Positions 53,228 to 61,375 of a DNA stretch of 64,000 nt are shown one piece after another; position 1 is the first letter of the stretch, and every line of letters starts with the position of its first letter. Source of the DNA: Glutamicibacter creatinolyticus. Lineage in GTDB: Bacteria > Actinomycetota > Actinomycetes > Actinomycetales > Micrococcaceae. The DNA is taken from positions 1,736,001 through 1,800,000 of the forward strand of contig NZ_CP034412.1 of NCBI RefSeq assembly GCF_006094275.1. The letters run 5' to 3'. The notes beneath the pieces are model-generated. The model was not told the DNA's origin. It searched no databases and saw only the letters and a list, made by a program, of their open reading frames with translations. The translations under genes were made by a program, and so were the position numbers.

Positions 53228-53938
53228 TTATACCTGGCTGCCGTTGCCGGACAGCTCCGATTCCTGTCTTTCACGGGCCGCCGGGCTCGCTTTGCGCCGT
53301 GCACGTCGTTGCCACATAGCCAACAGGATCTCGGCCAGCACGGCAAGCACCGCGACGAGAATGGCTCCGGCGAGCATCTGGGCGTAATCCCTGGTCTTCA
53401 GGCCGGCGAACAGGTAGCGGCCCAGCCCGACGTCGGCCGTGTACGCCGCCAGGGTTGCCGTGGCAATGACCTGCAGCACTGCGGCGCGCACGCCGCCGAT
53501 GATGACCGGAGCGCCCAGGGCCAGCTCGACACGGCGGATGAGCTGGCCTTCGCTCATGCCCACCGCCCGGGCCGCATCCACCACGGTGCGGTTGGCCGAT
53601 TCGACCCCCGCGTAGGCGCCCGCCAAGAGTGAAGGAATCGCCAGGATGATCAGCGCGATGACCGGAGCCTTCAAACCAATCCCGAGCCACAACCCCAATA
53701 GGGTGAGCAGCCCCAGCGTGGGTACGGCACGTGCCGCTCCGAGAACGCCCACAACCAGGGTCCGGCCGCGGCCGGTGTGTCCCACGGCAATCCCGACGGG
53801 CAGGGCAATGACGGCGGCAACCACAACCACCAGCAGCGTGATGAAAACGTGTTCACCCAGCCGGGTGCCGATGCCATTCGCCCCCGACCAGTGGGCGGGC
53901 TCAGCGAGCCACTGCAGTGCATCCAAGAACAAGCTCAT
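53228..53938 (-). CDS. OpuC-type ABC permease 1
   Basis: A 236-residue inner-membrane permease with about 6 helices. The EAA loop AARAVGMSEGQLIRRVELALGAPVIIGGVRAAV lies in the middle, where it contacts the ATPase. The family signature AVPTLGLLTLLGLWLGIG is present. Its Arg-rich C-terminus is cytoplasmic. The start overlaps the end of permease 2 by 4 bases (ATGA). Compatible-solute uptake systems use a pair of such permeases. Confidence 0.9.
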   Translation of the reverse strand: MSLFLDALQWLAEPAHWSGANGIGTRLGEHVFITLLVVVVAAVIALPVGIAVGHTGRGRTLVVGVLGAARAVPTLGLLTLLGLWLGIGLKAPVIALIILAIPSLLAGAYAGVESANRTVVDAARAVGMSEGQLIRRVELALGAPVIIGGVRAAVLQVIATATLAAYTADVGLGRYLFAGLKTRDYAQMLAGAILVAVLAVLAEILLAMWQRRARRKASPAARERQESELSGNGSQV

Positions 53939-54612
53939 GCGCTAACCTCACGGGTGGTGTCCTGGGCCTTGATTGCCACGTGCTGGGAGGCCCAGGGGGT
54001 GGCGATGCGACCCAGCAGGAGCACCAGCCCGTCAAGCACCAAGGCCAGGATGACGGTGGCGATAATCCCGGTCAGCACCGAGGCGGTGATTCCACGCTGG
54101 AAACCGTCCGTGAACAAGGTGCCCAGGCTCGCGATGCCGACCAGCGCCCCAATCGTCACCAGCCCCACCGTGGAGACCACCACCACCCGCATTCCGGAAA
54201 TCAGCACCGGGATAGCCAGCGGCAATTCCACCTTCCAGAACGTCTGACGCGGGGAATGGCCGATCGCCATCGCGGCCTGACGCACCTCAGCAGGCACGGC
54301 ATTAAACGCATCAGCGGCGGTACGCACCATCAATGCGATGCCGTACAGCGTCAACGCCACGATAATCGTCGCCGGGGACCGCAATGAGAACCCGAAGAGT
54401 GCTGGAATGATGATCAGCAGTGGAAGGGCCGGAATCGCGTAAAGCAGGGTCGCGGCCGAGAGCAACGCTCCGCCCAACCGCGGATGACGGTACGCCAGTC
54501 GCCCGAGCGGCACCGCGATCAGCACACTGAGCACGATGGCCGGCACGCTCAGTGCCAGGTGGCGTGCAGTGAGCTCAAAGATCCAAGGCCAGGAATGGCT
54601 CAGCCAGTTCAC
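53935..54612 (-). CDS. OpuC-type ABC permease 2
   Basis: A 225-residue permease with the same architecture as its neighbour: six helices, AIPALPLLIIIPALFGF, and the EAA loop AAMAIGHSPRQTFWKVELPLAIPVLISGM. It overlaps both neighbours by 4 bases, so the three transporter genes are tightly coupled. Together they form the membrane channel of the osmoprotectant transporter. Confidence 0.9.
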   Translation of the reverse strand: MNWLSHSWPWIFELTARHLALSVPAIVLSVLIAVPLGRLAYRHPRLGGALLSAATLLYAIPALPLLIIIPALFGFSLRSPATIIVALTLYGIALMVRTAADAFNAVPAEVRQAAMAIGHSPRQTFWKVELPLAIPVLISGMRVVVVSTVGLVTIGALVGIASLGTLFTDGFQRGITASVLTGIIATVILALVLDGLVLLLGRIATPWASQHVAIKAQDTTREVSA

Positions 54613-55421
54613 GAAGGCAGCACCCCTACCGCCCGGCCCCGGTCATCGACCGCCAGCCGAGTTCCGTTCACCAGCTTTTCGCTCAGTTGGCGGCTGCCGC
54701 GGTGTGCACCGGTGAATTCGCGGACAAAGTCATCGGCCGGATCACTGAGGATTTCGGTGGGTGAACCCGCCTGGGCGATCTGGGCACCCTCGCGCAGGAT
54801 CACCACCTCGTCGGCCAACCGGAATGCCTCGTCGATATCGTGGGTGACCAGCACGATGGTCTTGCCCAGCTGCTGCTGCAGGTGGGCCAGCTCGTCCTGC
54901 AGTTCACGGCGCACAATCGGGTCAACCGCGCCGAACGGCTCATCCATCAGCAGGATGTTCGGATCCGAGGCCAAGGCCCGAGCCACTCCCACGCGCTGCT
55001 GCTGCCCGCCCGAGAGCTGCCCCGGATAGCGTTGGGCCATCTTCTGGTCCAAGCCGACCCGGGAAAGCAGCTCTTCAGCTTCGCCCAACGCCTGACGGCG
55101 GGCAGTCCCGTTGAGCATGGGTACGGTGGCAATGTTCTCCAGCACGGTCCGGTGCGGCAACAGGCCCCCGGCCTGCAGGACGTAGCCGATTGAGCGGCGC
55201 AGGCGCACTGGATCGGCGTCGGCCACGTTCTCGTCATCGATCAGCACACTGCCGGAGGTCGGCTCGACCATCCGGTTCACCATCCGCAGCAAAGTGGTCT
55301 TGCCGCAGCCGGAGGAGCCAACCAGGGCGATCACCTTATGAGAGGGGATCGTGTAGCTGAAATCGCGCACGGCAATGGTGCCGCCCGGGTACTGCATCTG
55401 TACTGCACGAAATTCGATCAT
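54609..55421 (-). CDS. OpuC-type ABC transporter ATP-binding protein
   Basis: A 270-residue ATPase with Walker A GSSGCGKTT, signature LSGGQQQRVGVARAL, Walker B ILLMDEPFGAVDP and the switch His in VLVTHDID. No CBS domains follow, unlike OpuCA with tandem CBS, so any ionic-strength sensing must lie elsewhere. The ATG at 55421 follows GGGGAGAAGGGG; the open frame upstream is not family-like. It is first in the operon. Confidence 0.92.
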   Translation of the reverse strand: MIEFRAVQMQYPGGTIAVRDFSYTIPSHKVIALVGSSGCGKTTLLRMVNRMVEPTSGSVLIDDENVADADPVRLRRSIGYVLQAGGLLPHRTVLENIATVPMLNGTARRQALGEAEELLSRVGLDQKMAQRYPGQLSGGQQQRVGVARALASDPNILLMDEPFGAVDPIVRRELQDELAHLQQQLGKTIVLVTHDIDEAFRLADEVVILREGAQIAQAGSPTEILSDPADDFVREFTGAHRGSRQLSEKLVNGTRLAVDDRGRAVGVLPS

Positions 55422-55629
55422 GCTTCCCCTTCTCCCCTGCTGTAGGCACACAGTCCACGCCCACCTGTGTTCACCCTACCGAGGCGAAGGAACCCAATTC
55501 CAGCCGATGCGTAGTCAAACAGGAAATTCTGAGCGAGCGGCGTGAGCGGCGTCTATCCGGTAAGTATCGAACCTGACAGGAAACCGATTTGGTAACTACC
55601 AAGTGACAGGAGTAGTCTCGATTAAGTCA

Positions 55630-55702
55630 GGGGCTATAGCTCAGTTGGTAGAGCGTTTCGTTCGCAATGAAAAGGTCAGGGGTTCGATTCCCCTTAGCTC
55701 CA
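55630..55702 (+). tRNA. tRNA-Ala (anticodon CGC)
   Basis: A 73-base cloverleaf: acceptor GGGGCTA pairs with TAGCTCC, D-arm GCTCAGTTGGTAGAGC, anticodon stem TTTCG/TGAAA with loop TTCGCAA (anticodon CGC, codon GCG), T-arm with GGTTCGATTCC, discriminator A at 55702. CCA is not encoded. A terminator follows. It stands at the edge of the accessory region and could serve as an attachment site. Confidence 0.93.
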
Positions 55703-55712
55703 CTGCTAAGAA

Positions 55713-55757
55713 ACCCGCCCTCACGAGGTCATCAATGACTGGTGAGGGCGGGTCTTC
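55713..55757 (+). terminator. terminator after tRNA-Ala
   Basis: ACCCGCCCTCAC (55713-55724) pairs with GTGAGGGCGGGT (55742-55753), then CTTCTT. The following 55758-56170 contains no supported gene; a minus-strand frame at 55843-56091 is Cys-rich but unsupported. Confidence 0.75.
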
Positions 55758-56170
55758 TTGATTGTGCCGCCAGTTTCCCGTTCGCCCAAGGGGTTCGAAC
55801 CATAGGCGAACCGGGAATCACCAGGCCTCCCCCGGCAAATACTTAGCGGTACATCGTCCACGAAACTAGCCGGCACTGATCCGCAGCATCATTGGTTCGC
55901 TCCCACGTGAAGCCATCCTCAAAGGCCTCACATACTGGTCCCTCGCTCCTCAAGCAGGGTAAGACGAGGTAGCCGCTTCCCGAGGAATGAGGCGCCAGCC
56001 TGATTTGAGACAAACACGGCGCCCAGGAACATGCTGGGCAATGGGCAACCACGCAAGAAGGGATGGCCCCTCCAGATCGGCCAGTGCCCACGCTGCAACG
56101 ACAACGACGTGAGAACCTAAAACGCGTTCATCGCTACCGCCGACCCGCGCGGGGCGCTAGGGTGGGGAGC

Positions 56171-56518
56171 GTGAAGCAGGCGAGGCCGTTCCTTATTTCA
56201 GGCGCAGTGACAGGGGTGATCATGGTGACCCTCGCGTTCTTCATCGAGGATGCCATGCAGTCGAGAGGCACCTTGTTTGCGGGACTGATCGCAGCGGCGA
56301 CCATTGCTGCGATACCCATCTATGACATCGATTCGTGGCCTCTCGCGAAACGATCGCTCGTGCATTTCTTTGTGATGCTCGTGACCGTGTTGCCGCTGCT
56401 TCTCTTCAGCAGATGGTTCAGCGTACCGCTAGCTATCGGCGTATTCATGCTCTTTGGCATCGGCGGATGGACAATCGGATATTTTGCCCACCGGATCCAG
56501 GAACAGAAGCGGTCCTAA
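56171..56518 (+). CDS. DUF3021-like membrane protein
   Basis: A 115-residue protein with four hydrophobic helices at about 8-25, 34-50, 63-82 and 85-105. The layout (ISGAVTGVIMVTLAFF, GLIAAATIAAIP, then LVHFFVMLVTVLPLLLFSRWF) matches DUF3021 proteins, which often sit beside LytTR regulators; none is seen here. The GTG at 56171 has GGGGAG 2-3 bases upstream and gives a family-like start. The role of the family is unknown. Confidence 0.6.
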   Translation: MKQARPFLISGAVTGVIMVTLAFFIEDAMQSRGTLFAGLIAAATIAAIPIYDIDSWPLAKRSLVHFFVMLVTVLPLLLFSRWFSVPLAIGVFMLFGIGGWTIGYFAHRIQEQKRS

Positions 56519-56871
56519 AACTCGTACAGCCGACAGTGTACGGAACAAAGCTTCGCGGTGACGTGCTGAATGGTCCAAACCAAGAAAACTGCCAGGAAAC
56601 GACAAACCCCGGTTTCGACGAGCGAATGAGGGGCTTTCGTCGTTTAGGCGAAACCCCGTCAGCGCCAGCGCCCTCAGGCAAGGCGTCGCACAGCTACCCA
56701 CTTCTCTCTAAGCATGAGCCCGAACTAGACCCGTGGAGATCGCTTCCTGCGAGATCCTGGGGCACAGCGCGTTGAGAGCATAAGCTACTTAGCTGCAGCT
56801 TCTGCTATTCCTAGCTATATACCTGTGCAAAAAGAAGATGACGCCGGAAACCCGACGTCATCTCTTATTCG
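56519..56871. other. gene-free stretch with two hairpins
   Basis: AAACGAC...CCCC pairs with GGGG...GTCGTTT near 56598-56646. AGATGACGCCGG pairs with CCGACGTCATCT (56836-56863, one mismatch), a likely terminator for the DUF3021-like gene. No coding frame here is convincing. Confidence 0.4.
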
Positions 56872-57306
56872 GTGGGGCTCCTAAAGGCTTACTGCAATCG
56901 AAACGAGACAACTTGTCAACTCAATGGCCTGGTAGCGGAAGCGCAAGCTTCCCTCGGACAGGCTCTACCACTCCGTTCACCATTACCTCGCGGACACCGC
57001 AAGCTTCCGACTCGAACCCAGCAGGAAATCGTGGACAGGTACCAGGCGGGTGAGCGGGTGGTCGATGTCGCTCAAGCTCTCTCGATCAGTAAAACTACCG
57101 TCATCGATCATCTCAACCGAGCAGGCGTTGCGCGTCGGCCTCGTGGCATGAATGACGCACAGACCGACGAAGCCGTTCGGCTCTATGCTTCAGGACAGTC
57201 TCTGGTCCGCGTCGGCGAACGACTCGGCTTTAACACCAGCACCATCCGATCCCGACTCCGGGAGCGAGGTGTCCGTCTTCGTGACGCCCACGGCAGAAAA
57301 CGATAA
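56872..57306 (+). CDS. tandem HTH protein, recombinase-tail-like
   Basis: A 144-residue frame. The last 95 residues contain two helix-turn-helix units: TRTQQEIVDRYQAGERVVDVA with ISKTTVIDHLNRAGV, then DEAVRLYASGQSLVRVGERLG with STIRSRLRERGV. They resemble the DNA-binding tails of serine recombinases and IS-related proteins. The first ~45 residues (VAEAQASLGQA...) look like the linker of such a recombinase, so this may be a truncated recombinase end. No ribosome-binding site is clear; the start is uncertain. Confidence 0.55.
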   Translation: MGLLKAYCNRNETTCQLNGLVAEAQASLGQALPLRSPLPRGHRKLPTRTQQEIVDRYQAGERVVDVAQALSISKTTVIDHLNRAGVARRPRGMNDAQTDEAVRLYASGQSLVRVGERLGFNTSTIRSRLRERGVRLRDAHGRKR

Positions 57307-57414
57307 TGCTCGCTCATGTGCAGCATCCACAATGATCCGCGCCACCCGAGCAACATCTAGCTCCGCATGCACCTCACTGAACACGACAACTCGCTTCTCA
57401 GCATTCTTCTTCAT
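57190..57414 (-). CDS. small recombinase-associated ORF, possibly broken
   Basis: From the ATG at 57414 the first ~38 residues (MKKNAEKRVVVFSEVHAELD then VARVARIIVDAAHERAL) have natural codon use and a compact alpha-beta pattern. They recall small proteins found beside actinobacterial mobile-element recombinases. The rest of the frame runs antisense through the HTH gene and does not look protein-like, so the C-terminus may be lost. Low confidence. Confidence 0.3.
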   Translation of the reverse strand: MKKNAEKRVVVFSEVHAELDVARVARIIVDAAHERALSFSAVGVTKTDTSLPESGSDGAGVKAESFADADQRLS

Positions 57415-57559
57415 TCGTGGTCGACTCGCTGCGGACTCACGGTAGCTCGACAAGCTCGCTCTAAGTCGAAGCCATCGTTGCCGCGAACCCGAGACACTTC
57501 ATGTGCTTGCACATGTGATCTTACAATGGTCCACTGCTTCGCGAAATTTTGTACGCTGT

Positions 57560-57589
57560 ATTGACAAATTTTTAACAAACAGGATATAA
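57560..57589 (+). promoter_or_regulatory. consensus sigma-70-type promoter
   Basis: TTGACA (57560-57565), 18 bases, TATAAT (57584-57589): exact -35 and -10 consensus in an AT-rich island. It points at the beta-helix repeat gene, leaving a leader of about 185 bases. Such perfect promoters are rare in this GC-rich genome and suggest imported DNA. Confidence 0.75.
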
Positions 57590-57659
57590 TGAACAATATC
57601 TGGTTGAGATCGCGCTCTCCTGGACGATCGTTGCCAATTTGCGTTCAGCCTGTCAACAC

Positions 57660-57726
57660 TTCAGGCAACCGGCACACGCCCCTCGCATAACCGCATTGCA
57701 CAAAGGACGCGTACCGGTTGCCTGAA
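57660..57726 (+). repeat. 13-bp inverted repeat in the leader
   Basis: TTCAGGCAACCGG (57660-57672) and its exact complement (57714-57726) enclose a 41-base loop, in the leader between promoter and start codon. It may form a stem that controls translation or a regulator site. Confidence 0.55.
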
Positions 57727-57780
57727 TTCGGTGACCCCGCACACCTCCGGACGAGGTGCAGCACAAGAGGATCACCATCA

Positions 57781-58199
57781 TGACGCACCCCAACGCCACT
57801 AAGCTCGTCCAAGGGCAGCTCTGCAAGCGCCACATCAACCTCGACGACAGCGTCGGTCGCTGGGTCGCCCAGACCGCCCACGTCGCCCCAACGGTCCACA
57901 TCGGCAGCGAGGCAGTGGTCCTCGGCAACGCCCAGATCTCCGGCAACGCCTTTGTCTTCGGCAATGCCCGGATCTCCGGCAACGCCCGGATCTTCGGCGA
58001 TGCCCAGATCTTCGACAAAGCCCGGATCTCCGGCAACGCCCAGATCTTCGACAAAGCCCGGATCTCCGGCAACGCCCAGATCTCCGGCAACGTCTTTGTC
58101 TTCGGCTACGCCCAGATCTCCGACAGAGCCCAGATTCGCGGCAAAGTCCAGATCTCCGGCTACGCCCGGATCCTCGGCAACGCCCAGATTCGCGGCTAG
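57781..58199 (+). CDS. hexapeptide-repeat (YdcK-like) beta-helix protein
   Basis: A 139-residue protein. After ~35 residues (LVQGQLCKRHINLDD...) it is built from about 16 six-residue turns of the form GNA-[QR]-I-[SF] (GNAQISGNAFVFGNARISGN, GDAQIFDKARISG...). These should coil into a left-handed or related beta-helix like YdcK and LbH acyltransferases; no catalytic His loop is seen. The DNA is itself tandemly repeated in 18-base units, so copy number may vary. AGAGG precedes the ATG by 9 bases. It lies beside the Qat operon, on the opposite strand. Function unknown. Confidence 0.8.
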
Positions 58200-58320
58200 A
58201 CGAATTCAGGGGTTCCGGCCGGTGGCTGACCCGCACAGGCCCGCGCCGCGGACTTGTGTGAACGCATTACCGGCATATGCTGAGATGTGCTGTGCTCACG
58301 GCCTCGCACCTGAGCACCCA

Positions 58321-58370
58321 AGGCGGGATGCTATGCAGCAATAGCTGCATAGCATCCCGCCTATTTTATT
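58321..58370 (+). terminator. terminator after the repeat-protein gene
   Basis: AGGCGGGATGCTATGCAG (58321-58338) pairs perfectly with 58345-58362, followed by ATTTTATTT. Confidence 0.88.
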
Positions 58371-58467
58371 TGGCGCGTCGTATTCAAAAGTTGGCAGGCA
58401 CGATAAGACCGACAGAGCCATCACATGCCGACCGTACTCGGCCCGGTCGCTCTGACTCGACCGAGGC

Positions 58468-59238
58468 CTATCCAACTGCCCCGACCATTCGCTGCACCGG
58501 GCGCGGGAGGAGGGTTACGGTGCCGGTCTCGTGTGCTAGCCTCGCGAAGTTTGCCCATACCTGCGTTCGGATCGCCGTGGTAGGGATACCGTAGATAACC
58601 GCCAGCGACTGCTCGACGTTCATGACCGCCCCTGGCTGGCGCGGAGCGGGCGAATCCCGATCCCCTGACGGGTGATCGGTCTCTGTGAGTATCCGATCGA
58701 GCGGGATGTTTGAGACATCAGCCGGGAACCGCGCCCCAGCCGCGTTGACCGAGAACCAGCATCCGAGTTCCACCGCGCGAGTGGTCTGCGCGGGCGTGCC
58801 GCGCCACCAGTGGAGCACTGCACCCTTGATCGGTGTCTGCTCGAGGGCATGTAGGACGCACTCCGCCAGTCCGGCGCTGTGTATGGAGGCAATACGGGGC
58901 GTGCCCTGCATTGCCTCCAGGATGGACGTGAACACCCGTTCCTGCTCATCGAGAGACACTCTGGAACGCCGGTCCAGCCCGATCTCGCTCACGAACGCGG
59001 TCGAGGGAAGCAGTGAGCTGAACTTCTCTTTGTCGAAGTCGCGATGCGCCGCAGCTACCCCAGGATGGCACCCTACGCCCCAGATGGTGACCTGATCGCG
59101 GCGGGATCGAACGGACTCGTACTCGGACAGTGACCTGGTTGCTGCGAACACGACTGCGCCGAGCCGCTCAAGTTCTGCGGCACTGGTCTTCGGGTTGATG
59201 TGCGCGTGTAGATCGAGCGGGGGAAGTTGTGGAGACAT
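58468..59238 (-). CDS. qatD: QatD: TatD-like metal-dependent nuclease
   Basis: A 256-residue TIM-barrel hydrolase of the TatD DNase family, the fourth component of the QatABCD anti-phage system. Metal ligands are visible: HAH (11, 13), Glu85 in SEIGLDRR, His120 in ASIHSAG, His143 in LHWW and Asp188 in TETDHP. The ATG shares a base with the qatC stop (TGATG). The known function in defence is inferred from family and operon; target nucleic acid is not known from sequence. Confidence 0.9.
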   Translation of the reverse strand: MSPQLPPLDLHAHINPKTSAAELERLGAVVFAATRSLSEYESVRSRRDQVTIWGVGCHPGVAAAHRDFDKEKFSSLLPSTAFVSEIGLDRRSRVSLDEQERVFTSILEAMQGTPRIASIHSAGLAECVLHALEQTPIKGAVLHWWRGTPAQTTRAVELGCWFSVNAAGARFPADVSNIPLDRILTETDHPSGDRDSPAPRQPGAVMNVEQSLAVIYGIPTTAIRTQVWANFARLAHETGTVTLLPRPVQRMVGAVG

Positions 59239-60536
59239 CAGAAGAGGCCTCGCAGTTCCTCGACCCCACGATGCAGCAGGGCGAGCGCATCCTGCGGCGC
59301 ATAGTCCTTGGGCAGCGACATCGCCATGACGTCGCGTGCACGAACACCCTTGTCGACGAAGTCCCGGAGAGGCTCAACGATGGACTTCTGCCGGACGAAC
59401 GTGCTGTACCGACCGCCCTGATCGTTCACGAGATACACGGTCGTGTCGGGGACTCCAGAGGCAATGAAGGCCGCACGTCGGACGAGGCATCCGAAGCACA
59501 CGCCACACGACGAGCCTGCCGGCGCGCCGCTGTAGCGCGCGTCCGTGTGCGAGCAAGAGTTGGTGTTGCTGAGGTAGGTCGAGGCGGCTTCGGCACCGAC
59601 TGCGTCTGCCACGCGACGGAACATCTCGCCCTTGGTGAGCGTCTCGAAGGGGTTCTCGATAAGGCCGTGTCCGCCCACGCTCTGCATCAGCGATGAAAGT
59701 TCGCGGAGGAAGCGTGGGTGGGTGGTGTGCGTCGACAGCGCACCTCGGCGGTCGGGGCCGAGTGGCGGGTTGAGCGAGGCGAAGCCGTTCTCTGGGATCC
59801 AGAGTGTCGATCCAGCGCGTTCAGCAACTGCCAGACCCAGCGCCAGGAAGAGGAGCGAACGTGAACGGGTCGAGGTTTCACTTCGGAACGATGAGCCGTC
59901 CAGACGCTTCGATCCACGATGAAGGTGGAACTGGCGGTGCACCTGACCGATGCCGGGTACCAGGTCAAAGATCGTGCCGACGATACCCTGCTGCACCGGG
60001 GAGATCGCGGTTGAGCTGTATTGCGACACCAATGATTGTGAGCGATCTTTGCCCAACTCAACCGCTGACAGGAGCGCACCAGCGGCAGAGTCGGCACCAC
60101 CGCTCAGGAGTACCGTCCGGTCGTGGTGCTGCTCCTCGATTGGAAGCCCAGCCTCACGGGCATCAGGCGCCTGTGTGAAGCTGAACGACCAGTGGTCGCC
60201 CGATAGGAATCCGACGGTACTGGTCAGCTGCTCGGCATGTGACGCCCAGGCACTGGGATCGCCCACCTCGATAGTGAGCTCGAACTCCCTCGCGTTCCAG
60301 CTCGAGCCACCTGCCTCTCGAAGTACGGAGCGGTCTGCGGCAAGTACCCCCAGGGCGATGCGGACAAGGTCAACGTTGCGCGGATTCACCGTGCCAAGTC
60401 CGGTCAGGTGCGGATCGATGCCGCCTGTGAAGGTTGTACGGCCGCTCCGGGTCCACAGAAACACCTCGTCGAAAGTGCCATCCCGCACGGCGTCGTCAGC
60501 AGTAGCCTCGGAGAGGGTGAGCAAGAGCCGGGTCAT
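59238..60536 (-). CDS. qatC: QatC: QueC-like ATP pyrophosphatase-fold protein
   Basis: A 432-residue protein. The N-terminal ~135 residues are specific to QatC. A PP-loop domain follows with LLSGGADSAAGA (SGGxDS at 145-150), then a zinc-type Cys cluster Cys328, Cys344, Cys347, Cys350 (SSCGVCFGC). QueC makes 7-cyano-7-deazaguanine; QatC is thought to use related chemistry in phage defence, on an unknown target. No queD, queE or queF is nearby, and the operon is qat-like, so tRNA queuosine synthesis is unlikely. It overlaps qatB by 4 bases. Confidence 0.92.
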   Translation of the reverse strand: MTRLLLTLSEATADDAVRDGTFDEVFLWTRSGRTTFTGGIDPHLTGLGTVNPRNVDLVRIALGVLAADRSVLREAGGSSWNAREFELTIEVGDPSAWASHAEQLTSTVGFLSGDHWSFSFTQAPDAREAGLPIEEQHHDRTVLLSGGADSAAGALLSAVELGKDRSQSLVSQYSSTAISPVQQGIVGTIFDLVPGIGQVHRQFHLHRGSKRLDGSSFRSETSTRSRSLLFLALGLAVAERAGSTLWIPENGFASLNPPLGPDRRGALSTHTTHPRFLRELSSLMQSVGGHGLIENPFETLTKGEMFRRVADAVGAEAASTYLSNTNSCSHTDARYSGAPAGSSCGVCFGCLVRRAAFIASGVPDTTVYLVNDQGGRYSTFVRQKSIVEPLRDFVDKGVRARDVMAMSLPKDYAPQDALALLHRGVEELRGLF

Positions 60537-61375
60537 GACGTGACTCCGAAGATCTGCCCGATGTCGCGAATGCCGTTCTCAATAGCCTGCGCCATCTGCT
60601 GTTCGGTCGCACCTAATGGGTTCAGGGTTGCCTGGGCCGCGTACTCCGCTGCGACATCGCGAATCTGACGCTCGAGGCCGCGACGCTTCTCAAAGCTGGC
60701 GTCCTTCGCGTACATCGTCGAGGACACCTCGGTCAGTGCGGTCTCCGCGATCGTCGTCTCGATAGACTTCCTGACGACATCTTCTGGCGTCGGCGGACGG
60801 TCGGCAGGGTGCTCCAGGATCCACTCGACCACGCTTGCGACGATGTCGCGTTCCTCAGCATCTGCGACCGTACTGTCGGCCTGGGACTCGAAGGCAGTCT
60901 CAATGATCTTGAGCCCGATAGCGACGGGATCGCCGAGTGCCTGTAACTCGTCATAATTGAGCCCCGCCTCGCGCAGTGCCGCGCGGTTACCGGACGAATA
61001 GGCAAGCGCCAGCCGTCCGGCCCGTCCGGCCGCGCGCGACACACGTCCCACGGATCGAGTTGCGCCGCCTGACGAACGGCCACCGCCCCCGCCTCGGGCA
61101 CCACCGCCACCTCCGCCCGGGCCGTCGCTCCTTCCACCGCGCCCGCGCGAATTGAGCAGCACCCGGAGCGCCGGGCCGAGGTCAACCCTCGGCGCCTGCC
61201 CGGGAATTCCAGGGCGCTTCGGATCAGAGGGTTGGTCTGCCGCGTCTGTGTTGCCAGCGTTGGTTCCGTCGGTACCACCAGTTTCGTCTGTGGCATCAAG
61301 CCATGCCGCGATATTGTCTCGGAGGTCGCCCGCGTCTTTGCCGCCGCTGCCGCCAAATGAGCCGCTAGTTCCCAT
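60533..61375 (-). CDS. qatB: QatB
   Basis: A 280-residue protein of no known enzymatic fold, recognised by position and pattern. It begins MGTSGSFGGSGGK, has a low-complexity Gly/Arg-rich middle (about 75-110), then a helical C-terminal domain (SSGNRAALREAGLNYDELQALGD ... IGLKIIETAFESQ ... VVEWILEHP). QatB proteins in other Qat operons share the MGTS-start and helical end. The start is ATG 61375 or GTG 61381; either overlaps qatA by 11-17 bases. It probably bridges QatA and QatC. Confidence 0.85.
   Translation of the reverse strand: MGTSGSFGGSGGKDAGDLRDNIAAWLDATDETGGTDGTNAGNTDAADQPSDPKRPGIPGQAPRVDLGPALRVLLNSRGRGGRSDGPGGGGGGARGGGGGRSSGGATRSVGRVSRAAGRAGRLALAYSSGNRAALREAGLNYDELQALGDPVAIGLKIIETAFESQADSTVADAEERDIVASVVEWILEHPADRPPTPEDVVRKSIETTIAETALTEVSSTMYAKDASFEKRRGLERQIRDVAAEYAAQATLNPLGATEQQMAQAIENGIRDIGQIFGVTS

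Noticed and set aside
55790-55802. GGTTCGAACC palindrome as an SOS box
   Set aside because: Half-sites are fused without the 4-base spacer of TCGAAC-N4-GTTCGA, and no gene starts suitably nearby.
55843-56091. 82-codon Cys-rich minus-strand frame after tRNA-Ala
   Set aside because: No ribosome-binding site, no recognisable domain; could be a fragment but cannot be supported.
57930-58199. Regularly repeated DNA units that could suggest a CRISPR array
   Set aside because: The repeats are contiguous 18-base coding units without spacers and translate to a regular hexapeptide beta-helix; no cas genes are nearby.
59238-60536. QueC-like gene as part of queuosine or preQ0 synthesis
   Set aside because: No queD, queE, queF or tgt nearby; the protein has a long extra N-terminal domain and sits in a qatABCD gene order.
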